Assembly (NCBI GenBank): GCA_023381755.1
Contig: JAMCUF010000022.1
Coordinates: forward strand, 1 to 51,824
Length of the DNA: 51,824 nucleotides
DNA from: Deltaproteobacteria bacterium
Lineage (GTDB): Bacteria > SZUA-79 > Acidulodesulfobacterales > Acidulodesulfobacteraceae
Reading direction: 5' to 3'
The notes under the pieces are model-generated. The model was not told the DNA's origin and did no database searches. It worked only from the letters and a program-made list of their open reading frames with translations. Made by a program: the position numbers and the translations under genes. Shown here piece by piece: positions 1 to 9,531 of the stretch (positions within the stretch are counted from its first letter, which is position 1; every line of letters begins with the position of its first letter).

Positions 1-3
1 AAA

Positions 4-1776
4 TTAGACGAACAAAACATGCCTTAAATGAAGTTCTCCGACAACCGACCTGTGGTAATTTTCCCATGCCCTCATCAACTCGTGCAAATTGGCTGCCGCA
101 AGTTTTGGAGCATCGGCTTTAAGCCTGTTTAAAAGGTCCAGGCCCCTTAAAAGGCTTGCCTCGCTCGTCCTGTAAAACGTCGAAGTGCCGGCAACATATT
201 CGTCCATGAGTTTATTTAACCTGAACAGATAAAGCCTTGGTTTTATGTAGTTTGGATTAACATTCGGCTCGGTGGAATAATCCTTGAATTTTTCGAATGT
301 AATCATCGGGCCGTAAATTTCTTCGGCAAGGGTTTTATTGTCGGTATGAACCGTCGGCGCATAACCCGAATCGTCTAATATAAACCTGACGGCGGCTTTT
401 GCGGCTATTCTCCCCTCGGTATATGAACCGGACGAAAACTTATGCCCTGAAGCTCCGACGCCGTCCCCGCCCGTGAAAAGCCCGTTAACGGTTGTCATGC
501 GGTTATAACCCCAGTGCCATTCTTTAGGCGATATATCGGCCGGACCGCTAACCCACATTCCGCAAGCCCCCGCATGCGAACCAAGGAAATACGGCTCTGT
601 CGGCATAACCTCGGAATTTGTCTCCTGAGGGTCTATATCCATTGCGGCCCAAAGTCCCGCCTGGGCAACCGTCATATCAAGAAAATCTTCCCATGCGTCG
701 GCCTCCAGCGATTTTTTCCTTTTTTCCGGAAGGGTTTCGAAAAGCTGCTTCATCGCCCCTGAAGTGTTCATATAAAACGGGCCGTTACCCTCCAGCCAAT
801 CTTTGAGCATAGTGTGGTTCCAGAGGCAGGTCGCGGGAACATGGGCAAGCCCGTATGGTGGGTAATCTTTAAGCATGTCTCCCCACTTCTGCATATAGTC
901 TTCGCCGTGGGCATTTAAAACCCTGGATTTAAACAAGGTGAACCAGGCCCCGACGGGACCGTAGCCGTCTTTGAATCTATTAGGAACAAATCTATTTTCC
1001 ATCGTGGTCATTTCCGCTCCGGCTCCATATCCCATGGCATATGTAGAACCGGCATTCCATATGGCATACCACGTTCTTCCCATACCCTCGGCCTGAGACC
1101 TTGGCCTGAATACGTTAACCGTGCCGCCGCACGCCATTATTACGGCTTTTGCCTTGAATATGTAAATCTTTGCATCCCTTAAGCTGAAACCTATTGCACC
1201 CGCAATCCTGTTTTCATGCTTTTCGTCCATTAGAAGCCTTGTTATAAAAACCCTTTCGTAAATATTTTCCTCCCCAAGGGCTTTTCTTGCCGCCTCGGCA
1301 ACCAAAACCTTGTAAGATTCGCCGTGAATCATTATCTGCCATTTTCCAGCCCTGAGAGGCCTGGCTCCCTCCTCGATAGTCCTGGTATCTTCCTCGTCTT
1401 CTTTAAATATCGGAAGGCCGAACTTCTCGAAAAGTTGAACGGAGGTATCGACATGCCTGCCTACATCATAGATAAGGTCTTCCCTGACTATGCCCATAAG
1501 GTCGTTTGCGACCATTTTTACATAATCTTCGGGCGTATTATCCCCAAGATATGTATTGATTGCCGAAAGTCCCATTGCAACCGCCCCGCTCCTTTCTATC
1601 GCGGCCTTTTCGACTAAGGTTATTTTCATATCTTTCGGAGCCCATTTTTTTACTTCGAATGCGGCGCCGCATCCTGCCATACCGCCGCCCACTAATAAAA
1701 GGTCGGTATTGATTTCTTCTATCTTATAGTTTGCCAAGGCATCGGCGCTTGTCATTGAACCTTTTTGATCAGCCAT
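4..1776 (-). CDS. aprA: Adenylylsulfate (APS) reductase alpha subunit, C-terminally short
   Basis: 590-aa ORF with an FAD-binding N-terminus (LLVGGGMAGCGAAFEVKK) and AprA-like sequence throughout (LRAGKWQIMIHGESYK, FLGSHAGACGMWVSGP, GLFTGGDGVGASGHKFSSGSYTEGRIAAK); adjacent to aprB and sat. Ends HLRHVLFV*, where the family normally continues. Confidence 0.95.
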   Translation of the reverse strand: MADQKGSMTSADALANYKIEEINTDLLLVGGGMAGCGAAFEVKKWAPKDMKITLVEKAAIERSGAVAMGLSAINTYLGDNTPEDYVKMVANDLMGIVREDLIYDVGRHVDTSVQLFEKFGLPIFKEDEEDTRTIEEGARPLRAGKWQIMIHGESYKVLVAEAARKALGEENIYERVFITRLLMDEKHENRIAGAIGFSLRDAKIYIFKAKAVIMACGGTVNVFRPRSQAEGMGRTWYAIWNAGSTYAMGYGAGAEMTTMENRFVPNRFKDGYGPVGAWFTLFKSRVLNAHGEDYMQKWGDMLKDYPPYGLAHVPATCLWNHTMLKDWLEGNGPFYMNTSGAMKQLFETLPEKRKKSLEADAWEDFLDMTVAQAGLWAAMDIDPQETNSEVMPTEPYFLGSHAGACGMWVSGPADISPKEWHWGYNRMTTVNGLFTGGDGVGASGHKFSSGSYTEGRIAAKAAVRFILDDSGYAPTVHTDNKTLAEEIYGPMITFEKFKDYSTEPNVNPNYIKPRLYLFRLNKLMDEYVAGTSTFYRTSEASLLRGLDLLNRLKADAPKLAAANLHELMRAWENYHRSVVGELHLRHVLFV

Positions 1777-1840
1777 AAATTATCATCCCCTTATTTTATA
1801 AATTTAGTTTTAATTTTCTAAAAATTTGATTAATTTTATG

Positions 1841-2281
1841 CTATTTTTGTGGAACTGCAAGCGTCTTTCCTGCCTCGGTGCATAACAGCTCGCTTTTTAA
1901 ATCTCCCCCGCTTACTTCGGGCATTCCATGATAAGGGTCGATCCCTCCTTCAGGCGTTGTTCTAATCGGAAATTTAAACCTTTTAAGCTTTCCGTTTCGA
2001 TATTTTATCGTCCACATTATGGAATCGGAACCGCGCATCGGAATAACCGATGAACCCAGCGGGGCAAAATCCTGATACGCTCTCACTTCGATAGCCGACT
2101 GTGGACATATTTTTACGCAGCTGTAACACTCCCAGCATTGGTCAGGCTCCTGATTATAAGCCTTCATGACATCTTTGTTAAGAACCATAAGGTCGTTAGG
2201 ACAGATATACTGGCAGGCGGTCTTATCCCTCCCTTTACAACCATCGCATTTTTCCGTAATTACAAAACTTGGCATTTTCAT
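1841..2281 (-). CDS. aprB: Adenylylsulfate reductase beta subunit (ferredoxin-like)
   Basis: 146 aa; MPSFVITEKCDGCKGRDKTACQYICPNDLM...CWECYSCVKICPQSAIEVR, two 4Fe-4S motifs; directly upstream of aprA. Confidence 0.97.
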   Translation of the reverse strand: MKMPSFVITEKCDGCKGRDKTACQYICPNDLMVLNKDVMKAYNQEPDQCWECYSCVKICPQSAIEVRAYQDFAPLGSSVIPMRGSDSIMWTIKYRNGKLKRFKFPIRTTPEGGIDPYHGMPEVSGGDLKSELLCTEAGKTLAVPQK

Positions 2282-2405
2282 ACCTCCTCAATTAACATAT
2301 TATCATTAAATAAAACAACACTGCATCTCACGGGCTTTTAACCCACCATTAAACTTATTTTAATATTAATATTAATATATTATATTTTATATTGCATTTA
2401 TATTA

Positions 2406-3629
2406 TTATATTTCACCTTTTGCCGCCTTGTGCAGTTTAACCTCGACTTTGTCGTCTTTAGAAAGGGAAGCATAATAATCCTTTAATATCGCTAATACTT
2501 CAGGCCTCGAAAAATGCCCGGGCACTTCCTGAGATTCCGATAGCAGTTTTCTTAGCATTGTCCCGCTTAAAACAAGCCTGTCTTCCTTCGAATGCGGACA
2601 GGTTCTGGTGGATGCCATGCCGTCGCACTTATAGCAATAAAATGTCCAGTCCATTTTAAACGGTTTTAATTCAAGCGCATTTTTCGGAATTTCATCGAAT
2701 ATTTTATGCGCATCGAACGGCCCGTAATAGTCTCCCACTCCGGCATGGTCCCTTCCGACAATTAAATGCGAACATCCGTAGTTCTGCCTGAAAACGGCAT
2801 GAAGGAGCGCCTCTCTCGGACCCGCATATCTCATCTCCATGGGATAACCTGCCTGAACAATCGTATTTTTAACAAAATATTTATCTATTAAGGTATTTAT
2901 AGCAGCCGCCCTAACATGCGCAGGTATATCCCCCGGCTTTAATTTACCGATAAGCTGATGGATTAAAACGCCGTCGGTAGTTTCTACCGCAATCTTTGCA
3001 AGGTATTCATGCGAGCGATGCATGGGATTTCTTGTCTGAAAAGCGGCAACGGTATTCCAGCCCTTTTCTTCGAATACTTTTCTTACCTCTGCCGGACGCA
3101 TGTAAATTTCCTTAAACTCGTCAGGATATGACCCCTCGCTTAAAACCTTGACCTTTCCCGCAATATTGACATCTCCCTGAGCCATAACCTTTTGAACTCC
3201 GGGATGCTCCATATCGGTAGTTTTGAATATCTTTTGGCATTCGTATGCCTTGTCTATCGAATACTTCTCGCTTACCTTGATTATCCCTATAATCTCTGAG
3301 GTTTCCGAGTCCACGAGCGCCGCATCCTCACCTATTTGAATTTTATCCGCTAAATCCCTACCGGCCGAAAGGGTGATCGGAATAGGCCAAAACGTTCCGT
3401 CTTCCATCGTAAAGCTATCTGCAACGCTTTTCCAATCATTTTTTCCCATAAATCCTTCTAAGGGTGTAAACGCACCGATGCCCATCATTATCAAATCAGA
3501 TGTTTCCCTTGATGTCATAGGCACTTTTTTAAGCGTTTCCGCCTTTGCCTTTGCTTCTTTAAGTTCAGACCCCGATAACAATAAAGGCTTTAACCTTTTT
3601 TCTTTTCCGTGAGGATTGACTAACGGCAT
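2406..3629 (-). CDS. sat: Sulfate adenylyltransferase (ATP sulfurylase)
   Basis: 407 aa; [16 protein letters not shown] and [19 protein letters not shown] motifs of ATP sulfurylase. Confidence 0.97.
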   Translation of the reverse strand: MPLVNPHGKEKRLKPLLLSGSELKEAKAKAETLKKVPMTSRETSDLIMMGIGAFTPLEGFMGKNDWKSVADSFTMEDGTFWPIPITLSAGRDLADKIQIGEDAALVDSETSEIIGIIKVSEKYSIDKAYECQKIFKTTDMEHPGVQKVMAQGDVNIAGKVKVLSEGSYPDEFKEIYMRPAEVRKVFEEKGWNTVAAFQTRNPMHRSHEYLAKIAVETTDGVLIHQLIGKLKPGDIPAHVRAAAINTLIDKYFVKNTIVQAGYPMEMRYAGPREALLHAVFRQNYGCSHLIVGRDHAGVGDYYGPFDAHKIFDEIPKNALELKPFKMDWTFYCYKCDGMASTRTCPHSKEDRLVLSGTMLRKLLSESQEVPGHFSRPEVLAILKDYYASLSKDDKVEVKLHKAAKGEI

Positions 3630-3684
3630 ATGCCCCTCCGATTTTGATATATCTTTTATTTTATAAATTTATTTTATAAATCAG

Positions 3685-3984
3685 TTATCCCCACGTAACG
3701 GGATTATGGTCGCAAACCTTTTCAACAAAACCCTTATAATCTATCAAGCTGACATTTTCTATCAGCTCGCTTTCGGAAATCCCTCTTGCTTTGACGTCGG
3801 CAACCAAGCAAAAAACCTTGTTATTCTGTAAAACACCTTTTATTAAGTTTTCGAATTTCCCCCCTTTCTTCGCCGAATATATTCCGTCCTCGGTTAATAA
3901 CAATATATCTTTTTCCCTTATATACTTTAACGAATCGTTAAGGGCCGACGACTCGTAAGGCGACCTTTTAACTATATGCAACAT
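3685..3984 (-). CDS. dsrH: DsrH/TusB-like sulfur relay protein
   Basis: Small protein MLHIVKRSPYESSALNDSL...DILLLTEDGIYSA; third of three consecutive DsrE-family genes. Start moved to the internal Met of the 107-aa ORF (4008). Confidence 0.85.
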   Translation of the reverse strand: MLHIVKRSPYESSALNDSLKYIREKDILLLTEDGIYSAKKGGKFENLIKGVLQNNKVFCLVADVKARGISESELIENVSLIDYKGFVEKVCDHNPVTWG

Positions 3985-4045
3985 CTTATTTCCCTCCCGA
4001 AAATTCAATATCGATAAAAAAATTATTACTAAAATAATAATGCCA

Positions 4046-4417
4046 TTAAAACGGCAATAATGCCTTCATTTCGTCCATCTTTTGCCTTAAAACATTTCTG
4101 TCCAAAACCTCAACCTCCGTAATTAAATCGCTTTCATCCAGCCCCCTTTCCTTAAGCGATTCCTTTTCTACGTATAAATGGGAAACTTCGAAATCGTCTT
4201 TTATGACAAGGTAAGTTTGGGTAAAATTTTTGATATTTAATAAGGAAGGATCCTGCCCCTTTTTTAAAGAAAAAACCCCGTCTCCAATGAAAGCAACGCT
4301 GATGTCCTGTTCGTATGAACTAAACATAATCATTGCCTCTATGGCTTCCTGTTCATAAATAGTGCCGTAAGGAGCGGTACTGCATATAAACATAATTTTT
4401 GTTTTTTGATCTCCCAT
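4046..4417 (-). CDS. dsrF: DsrF/TusC-like sulfur relay protein
   Basis: 123 aa; DsrE/F-like fold pattern (IMFICSTAPYGTIYEQEAIEAMIMFSSYEQDISVAFIGDGVFSL), middle gene of the dsrEFH order. Confidence 0.85.
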   Translation of the reverse strand: MGDQKTKIMFICSTAPYGTIYEQEAIEAMIMFSSYEQDISVAFIGDGVFSLKKGQDPSLLNIKNFTQTYLVIKDDFEVSHLYVEKESLKERGLDESDLITEVEVLDRNVLRQKMDEMKALLPF

Positions 4418-4447
4418 TAGATATGTTCTCCTTCTTTAATAAAAATT

Positions 4448-4798
4448 TTAAAAGGTTACCAGCCTGTCGGATTCTATTGACAACTCAAGGAGCTGCCCCA
4501 GACCGGATATCTCCGCGGATTCGTTCACCGTGTCCTGCGTCACCCCCCTTCTTTTTCCCGCGGCAACGCAAATCACCAGCCTAACCCCTTTTGACTTGAG
4601 AGTGTCCATGTATGACTTTATGTTTCTATCACCCTGGGGCGGCTCTAAATATTTGTTGCCTGCATACACGGCATCGTCGTAAAAGAATATGCCTATAATC
4701 TCATGACCCATCTCTATTGCGGCATTAACAAAATGATAAACGCTGTCAAAAGCCTGATTGTTATAAGGGCTTTCCTTTACCAATATACCGAATTTCAT
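4448..4798 (-). CDS. dsrE: DsrE/TusD-like sulfurtransferase
   Basis: 116 aa; KFGILVKESPYNNQAFDSVYHF...LVICVAAGKRRGV. Cys at residue 77 sits in the conserved CVAA..RRGV motif of DsrE/TusD. Confidence 0.9.
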   Translation of the reverse strand: MKFGILVKESPYNNQAFDSVYHFVNAAIEMGHEIIGIFFYDDAVYAGNKYLEPPQGDRNIKSYMDTLKSKGVRLVICVAAGKRRGVTQDTVNESAEISGLGQLLELSIESDRLVTF

Positions 4799-4885
4799 CG
4801 ATCCTCCCGCATTTTAATTAATGCTTTAATTTAATAGATTTTAAAAATTTTTAATCCGTTTTAAAAACCGCGGATATTGAAAACA

Positions 4886-6376
4886 TCATAAAATTATGGC
4901 GGAACTGACAAGCTGATGGATACCTCCCACCATTTCCGCGTCCAAACCATACAACGGATACATTTTTGTAAACTGGGTCTTGCAAATTGCGCATATCAAT
5001 GCAAGGAAATTCACGCCCTTATTGTCCATTGCCTCCCTAATAGCTTGCATTTTGGGCATTGAACCGGCAATCCTTACGTTCATTACTTCATCGGTTAGTA
5101 TTCCGCCGCCGCCGCCGCAACAGTAAGTCTCTGCCTTATTAGTCCCGTTCCTCAATTCATGAAAATTATTTGCACATGCTTTTATAAGCTCCCTCGGGAT
5201 AATAAACTGACCCTCCGGCATCATGCCCATTCTTGAACCGCGCGCAACATTACATGAATCATGGTATGTAATTATTTTATCGTCGTTTGCCGACGGATCC
5301 ATTTTAATAGCCCCGTCTTTGACAAGCCCGAGCGTAAAATCGCAAATATGGGTAGGCTGCCTGTATTTGCTGTCAAGAAAATCGAACGGACCATTCATAG
5401 TATTGCTGTAACTGTACATAGCCCTCCAGGCATGGCCGCATTCACCTGCTATGACCCTCTTTACTTTAAGCCTTTTTGCCTCATCCCATATACGTTTATT
5501 TACCTCTTGCGTATTCCGGTAACTTCCGATAAACATGCCGAAATTAGCGGCCTCCGATGCATAGGAAGAAACCGTAAAACTGATGCCTGCCTTATAAAAC
5601 ACCTTTGCATAGCCTATCAAAGACTCCATATGAGGCATCGCAAAAAAATCGGCGGACGGCACGATGAGGAGAACTTCTGCGCCTTCCGCGTCCATAGGAA
5701 TCTTAATATCCTTTCCCGTGGCATCTTTTATTTCCTCTTCAAGCTCATCGAGGGTATTCCGGAGCGCGGCTGACGGAATACCTATATTGTTCCCCGTATT
5801 AAATACCTTGTGTATTATAACGGTAGAATATTTTTGTCCGAGGCCGATACCGTTCATAATTTCCCGTGCGGCCATTGTTATTACCGCCGTATCTATCCCG
5901 TACGGGCAGTAATAAGAGCATCTCCTGCATTCCGAACATTGATAATAGTAAGTAAACCACTTTTTAAGCATCTCCATGCTAAAAGGCTCGGCATCGGCCA
6001 GACCTTTAAAAAGGCTGCCTGCGGGCGTAAAATAGTACCTGTAAACCCTCCTCATTAACTCAGCCCTTCCGACGGGCATGTTGTTCGAATCCCCCGTACC
6101 GAGAAAAAACTGGCATTTATCGGTGCACGCGCCGCATCTAACGCAGATGTCCATATAATCCCTAAGGGCCTTATTGTGAGTCAAAAGCTGCTTAAATATC
6201 CCTACCGCCTTAATTTCCCATCCTTCCTCCAACGATGCCGGAAAACCGAGCGCGGCCATATCGTCCTTTTCACCCTGGTACATCTTTTCATAAGCGCTTG
6301 CACCCGGGACAACCTTAGGAACCTTGATCTCGCCGGTTAATACGGGAACTTTATAAGATGCTTTCGCTTTAGCCAT
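4886..6376 (-). CDS. dsrK: DsrK, HdrD-like Fe-S subunit of the sulfite reduction-associated membrane complex
   Basis: 496 aa; two ferredoxin motifs (CVRCGACTDKCQFF, CSECRRCSYYCPYGID) and a CCG-type domain (YHDSCNVARG...YCCGGGGGILTDE...CAICKTQF); next to dsrM. Confidence 0.93.
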   Translation of the reverse strand: MAKAKASYKVPVLTGEIKVPKVVPGASAYEKMYQGEKDDMAALGFPASLEEGWEIKAVGIFKQLLTHNKALRDYMDICVRCGACTDKCQFFLGTGDSNNMPVGRAELMRRVYRYYFTPAGSLFKGLADAEPFSMEMLKKWFTYYYQCSECRRCSYYCPYGIDTAVITMAAREIMNGIGLGQKYSTVIIHKVFNTGNNIGIPSAALRNTLDELEEEIKDATGKDIKIPMDAEGAEVLLIVPSADFFAMPHMESLIGYAKVFYKAGISFTVSSYASEAANFGMFIGSYRNTQEVNKRIWDEAKRLKVKRVIAGECGHAWRAMYSYSNTMNGPFDFLDSKYRQPTHICDFTLGLVKDGAIKMDPSANDDKIITYHDSCNVARGSRMGMMPEGQFIIPRELIKACANNFHELRNGTNKAETYCCGGGGGILTDEVMNVRIAGSMPKMQAIREAMDNKGVNFLALICAICKTQFTKMYPLYGLDAEMVGGIHQLVSSAIIL

Positions 6377-6510
6377 CGCTTTGCCTCCTGTTTACCTTTA
6401 ATCGTTTTCCTTATATGGAAAAAACTATTTTATATTTTAAATTAATTCAAAATTTAACGGACGACATTCTTGCTATGGTCCCTATGACCCCGCCGGTTGA
6501 AAAAATCCCG

Positions 6511-7272
6511 TCAAAGGCTTAAGTCTTCGGCATCCGGCTTGTAATACCTTTCTTCTTGCGGATTATCCGTCATATAACGGGTAGGACTGAAAAATACACC
6601 TACAAAATGCATCACCTTGCTAAAGGGTATATATGCAACAAGCAAAAGGATTAACGAATAATGAACGATAAAATAAGGGTTGCCGGGAATATTTATAGGA
6701 TGAAACACGGCGATGCCGGTAACAAACGGATCGAGTTTGTTATCAATCTTCGTGAGGGCGGGCGCGGATATAAAAAAATTCAACGATAATCCTGTAACGG
6801 CGATCATCATTAAAATGATAAGTATTAAATAATCCGAAAGAATAGAGATAATCCTCACCCTGTCAACAATCATTCTGCGAAAAAGCAGGTAAAACAACGA
6901 AAGGAACATGAAGATGCCGCAAACTATGCCGATGCTGACAAAGAGCTGATACCATGAAGGCAACGGATGATGGTAAACGAAATGACGTGCAAAATGCAGC
7001 AATATAAGCAGTAAAAACGAAATATGAAAAATATATCCGGCAACCCATGTAGGCTTATTTGCCCTGTATAAACTCCTAAATAATAAAACCTCGCTTGCAA
7101 CCCTGCCGGCAGCCCCCATTGGAGTCAGGGGAGCGGGGGTCAGGGGAATTTTTACCGGCATCGGAGTTTTGGCATATATAATTATTCTCAGCACAACGCC
7201 GATTATGAAAATAGCGCCTGCAAGGTAAGTTAAAAAAACATATATACCGCTTACGAAGTTTAAGTCCAACAT
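6511..7272 (-). CDS. dsrM: DsrM, NarI-like membrane cytochrome b subunit
   Basis: 253 aa with several TM helices and histidines (FHISFLLLILLHFARHFVYHH), upstream of dsrK. Confidence 0.88.
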   Translation of the reverse strand: MLDLNFVSGIYVFLTYLAGAIFIIGVVLRIIIYAKTPMPVKIPLTPAPLTPMGAAGRVASEVLLFRSLYRANKPTWVAGYIFHISFLLLILLHFARHFVYHHPLPSWYQLFVSIGIVCGIFMFLSLFYLLFRRMIVDRVRIISILSDYLILIILMMIAVTGLSLNFFISAPALTKIDNKLDPFVTGIAVFHPINIPGNPYFIVHYSLILLLVAYIPFSKVMHFVGVFFSPTRYMTDNPQEERYYKPDAEDLSL

Positions 7273-7324
7273 AATTTTGACCCCCTTTCAATTCTTAATA
7301 AAACATAGGAATTTCCATATTTTA

Positions 7325-7666
7325 TTATACGCAACCCGTAGGTTTCGGAAGGCCTGCTACCTTGGCAAGCTGTTTAGCGGGACCCTCTGGAAAAAGTTCA
7401 TAAACGAATTTATTTGCTTCCTTTTTATCGGACAAATTCTCAAGCTTTTCCACTTCTTTTATGAGAGACTTAATGGCGGGGGCAACCTGAAACTTAAAAA
7501 AGTAGTCCCTTACCCATTCTATTAACTTCCAGTGCTTCTCTGTAAGCGTAATCCCCTCGTCTTTAGCAAGATATCCGGCTATCTCTTTGTTCCAGTCGTC
7601 AAGGACTTGCAGATAACCTTCATCGTCGGTCTCAATTGTCTTACCATTAAACTCAAAAGACGGCAT
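7325..7666 (-). CDS. DsrC/TusE/DsvC family sulfur carrier, single-cysteine variant
   Basis: 113 aa; EGYLQVLDDWNKEIAGYLAKDEGITLTEKHWKLIEWVRDYFFKF...GLPKPTGCV. DsrC-family C-terminus, but only one Cys in the protein. Confidence 0.93.
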   Translation of the reverse strand: MPSFEFNGKTIETDDEGYLQVLDDWNKEIAGYLAKDEGITLTEKHWKLIEWVRDYFFKFQVAPAIKSLIKEVEKLENLSDKKEANKFVYELFPEGPAKQLAKVAGLPKPTGCV

Positions 7667-7756
7667 AATAATTAACCTCCCCTCTATTATAATTAATTAT
7701 AATTAATATTGCCCTTAATTCTGCGATAAGATTAAGGATTAAAAAATTTTTAAATT

Positions 7757-9448
7757 TTAACTCATTATAATATAACCGCATGGACAGCTTTCGAAGCATT
7801 TAGCGCAGCCGTTGCATGTTTCTAAATGAAACTCGTAATGCAGGCCCTTTTGCAGCATTTTTACGCAACCCTTGGAGCAATACATGAAGCAGTTGCCGCA
7901 GTCGTAACATAAGCCGCAACTCAGGCATCTTTTGGCCTCCCGCACAAATTCCTCCTTGGATAATCCATAAACAACACGTTGAAAGTCATTCCTTACCTCG
8001 GTTATTTCTCTTATCCGCCTTTCTTGCCGCTCCGCCGGCTCATAAAATTCCAGGTGCATGTCCTTGTGGCTTACGAGTTGCCTTTTATCCGCCGGCACAG
8101 GTTCGCCGCTTAACCTTTCGTGTATTGAAAAGGCAGCGGAATTTCCGGAACCGATCGCCTGGGTTACAAGCCAGAACCCTATTGCGTCCCCTCCTGCAAA
8201 AACACCTTCTTCTCCATCGATCAAACCTTTATCATTAATGCTCAAATATCCTTTTTTTAAATTTTTACTTATATCCTCAAGACCGGAAAAATCGGGCTTC
8301 TGTCCAAGAGAAGCGATCAGCGCCGAACATTCGATAGTGAACCGGGGATCGGTTTCCAGCATAATAAACTGTGCCCTGCCCGAAGCATCCTTTTCGCTCA
8401 GCCTTGTTTTTTGAAAAACAACGGACAAAGTTCCGTCACCCTTATCATTATTGACGCTAACCGGGGCAGCCATAAACTCAAAACCGACCCCTTCGGAGAT
8501 AGCAGCCATAACTTCCTCAGGGTTTGCGGGCATCTGTTCGCGGCCCCTTCTGTAAACTACGGTCACCTTTTCCGTCTTCGGCAGCCTGATGGCGGTTCTG
8601 GCGCAGTCCATTGCGGAATCCCCTCCTCCGATAACTATGACGTGCATGCCAAGATCGGGCACTTCGCCGCTGTTGACACGCTTTAAAAACTCGATCCCGC
8701 TGAAAACATTCGGCAGGCTTAATTCATCTATGCCAAGCGATATATTGTTATACGCACCTATGCCGATAAACACCGCATCGAATTCCCTCTTGAGGCGTTC
8801 AAGCATCAAATCTTTTCCCACCGTGGAATTAAATACGAATTCAACCCCGATATCCTTTATTCTGTTAATTTCAGCGTCAAGAACATCTTCGGGAAGGCGA
8901 AAATCCGGTATCCCGTAACGGAGCATGCCGCCAGCCTTTCCTAATTTTTCAAAAACGGTAACATTATAACCCCTTCTTGCAAGCTGATAAGCGCAGCTTA
9001 AGCCCGCGGGCCCGCTGCCGACGACGGCAACCCTTTCCTTCCTTCTTTCATCCGTAAGCTTTTTCAACGGCAGCTTATTTTCAATACCGAAATCACCGAT
9101 GAACATCTCGGCGGCGTTTATAGCAACAGCTTTGTCTTTCGCCGCCCTGTTGCATGACGTTTCACACGGATGGGGGCAGACCCGCCCCGTAACCGCCGGG
9201 AAAGGATTTGTATCGGTAAGTATATAAAAACCCTCTCTTATCGACTCGTCTATCTCCCTGCCGTACGCTTCGCTCTGAGCAACATACTGCAAATACTCCC
9301 TTATTTTTTCGCTGTTAGGGCAACTGTCCATGCAGGGAGGCTTTTTTTCGACATAACTGGGGCGCAGGGCCGATTGTTCCATAACGCTGGACGCTCCAAA
9401 CTGCCTGCCCCCGATTGCCCTTTTTATTTTTTTAATCTCGACAGCCAT
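7757..9448 (-). CDS. dsrL: DsrL-like NAD(P)H oxidoreductase (GltD-like flavoprotein with C-terminal ferredoxin domain)
   Basis: 563 aa; VAVVGSGPAGLSCAYQLARRGYNVTVFE, VIVIGGGDSAMDCARTAIR...VVYRRGREQMPA, C-terminal CLSCGLCYDCGNCFMYC...CNGCAKCFESCP; located between dsrD and dsrC. Confidence 0.88.
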   Translation of the reverse strand: MAVEIKKIKRAIGGRQFGASSVMEQSALRPSYVEKKPPCMDSCPNSEKIREYLQYVAQSEAYGREIDESIREGFYILTDTNPFPAVTGRVCPHPCETSCNRAAKDKAVAINAAEMFIGDFGIENKLPLKKLTDERRKERVAVVGSGPAGLSCAYQLARRGYNVTVFEKLGKAGGMLRYGIPDFRLPEDVLDAEINRIKDIGVEFVFNSTVGKDLMLERLKREFDAVFIGIGAYNNISLGIDELSLPNVFSGIEFLKRVNSGEVPDLGMHVIVIGGGDSAMDCARTAIRLPKTEKVTVVYRRGREQMPANPEEVMAAISEGVGFEFMAAPVSVNNDKGDGTLSVVFQKTRLSEKDASGRAQFIMLETDPRFTIECSALIASLGQKPDFSGLEDISKNLKKGYLSINDKGLIDGEEGVFAGGDAIGFWLVTQAIGSGNSAAFSIHERLSGEPVPADKRQLVSHKDMHLEFYEPAERQERRIREITEVRNDFQRVVYGLSKEEFVREAKRCLSCGLCYDCGNCFMYCSKGCVKMLQKGLHYEFHLETCNGCAKCFESCPCGYIIMS

Positions 9449-9531
9449 CTCCTTATTATTCCTCTTCGTTCATTTATTTCCGGTTTATTTTGGTTTATTT
9501 TATTTAGGCACTGCGCCTGCCTTCTTTTGTT

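Noticed and set aside
514-1617. Several plus-strand ORFs inside aprA (82, 62, 97 aa)
   Set aside because: Shadow ORFs opposite a strongly supported CDS. The same reasoning applies to most other short track ORFs lying antisense to the called genes.
2341-2405. Very AT-rich TTAATATTAATATTAATATATTATATTTTATATT stretch
   Set aside because: Low-complexity spacer between aprB and sat in an AT-rich genome; no defined motif.
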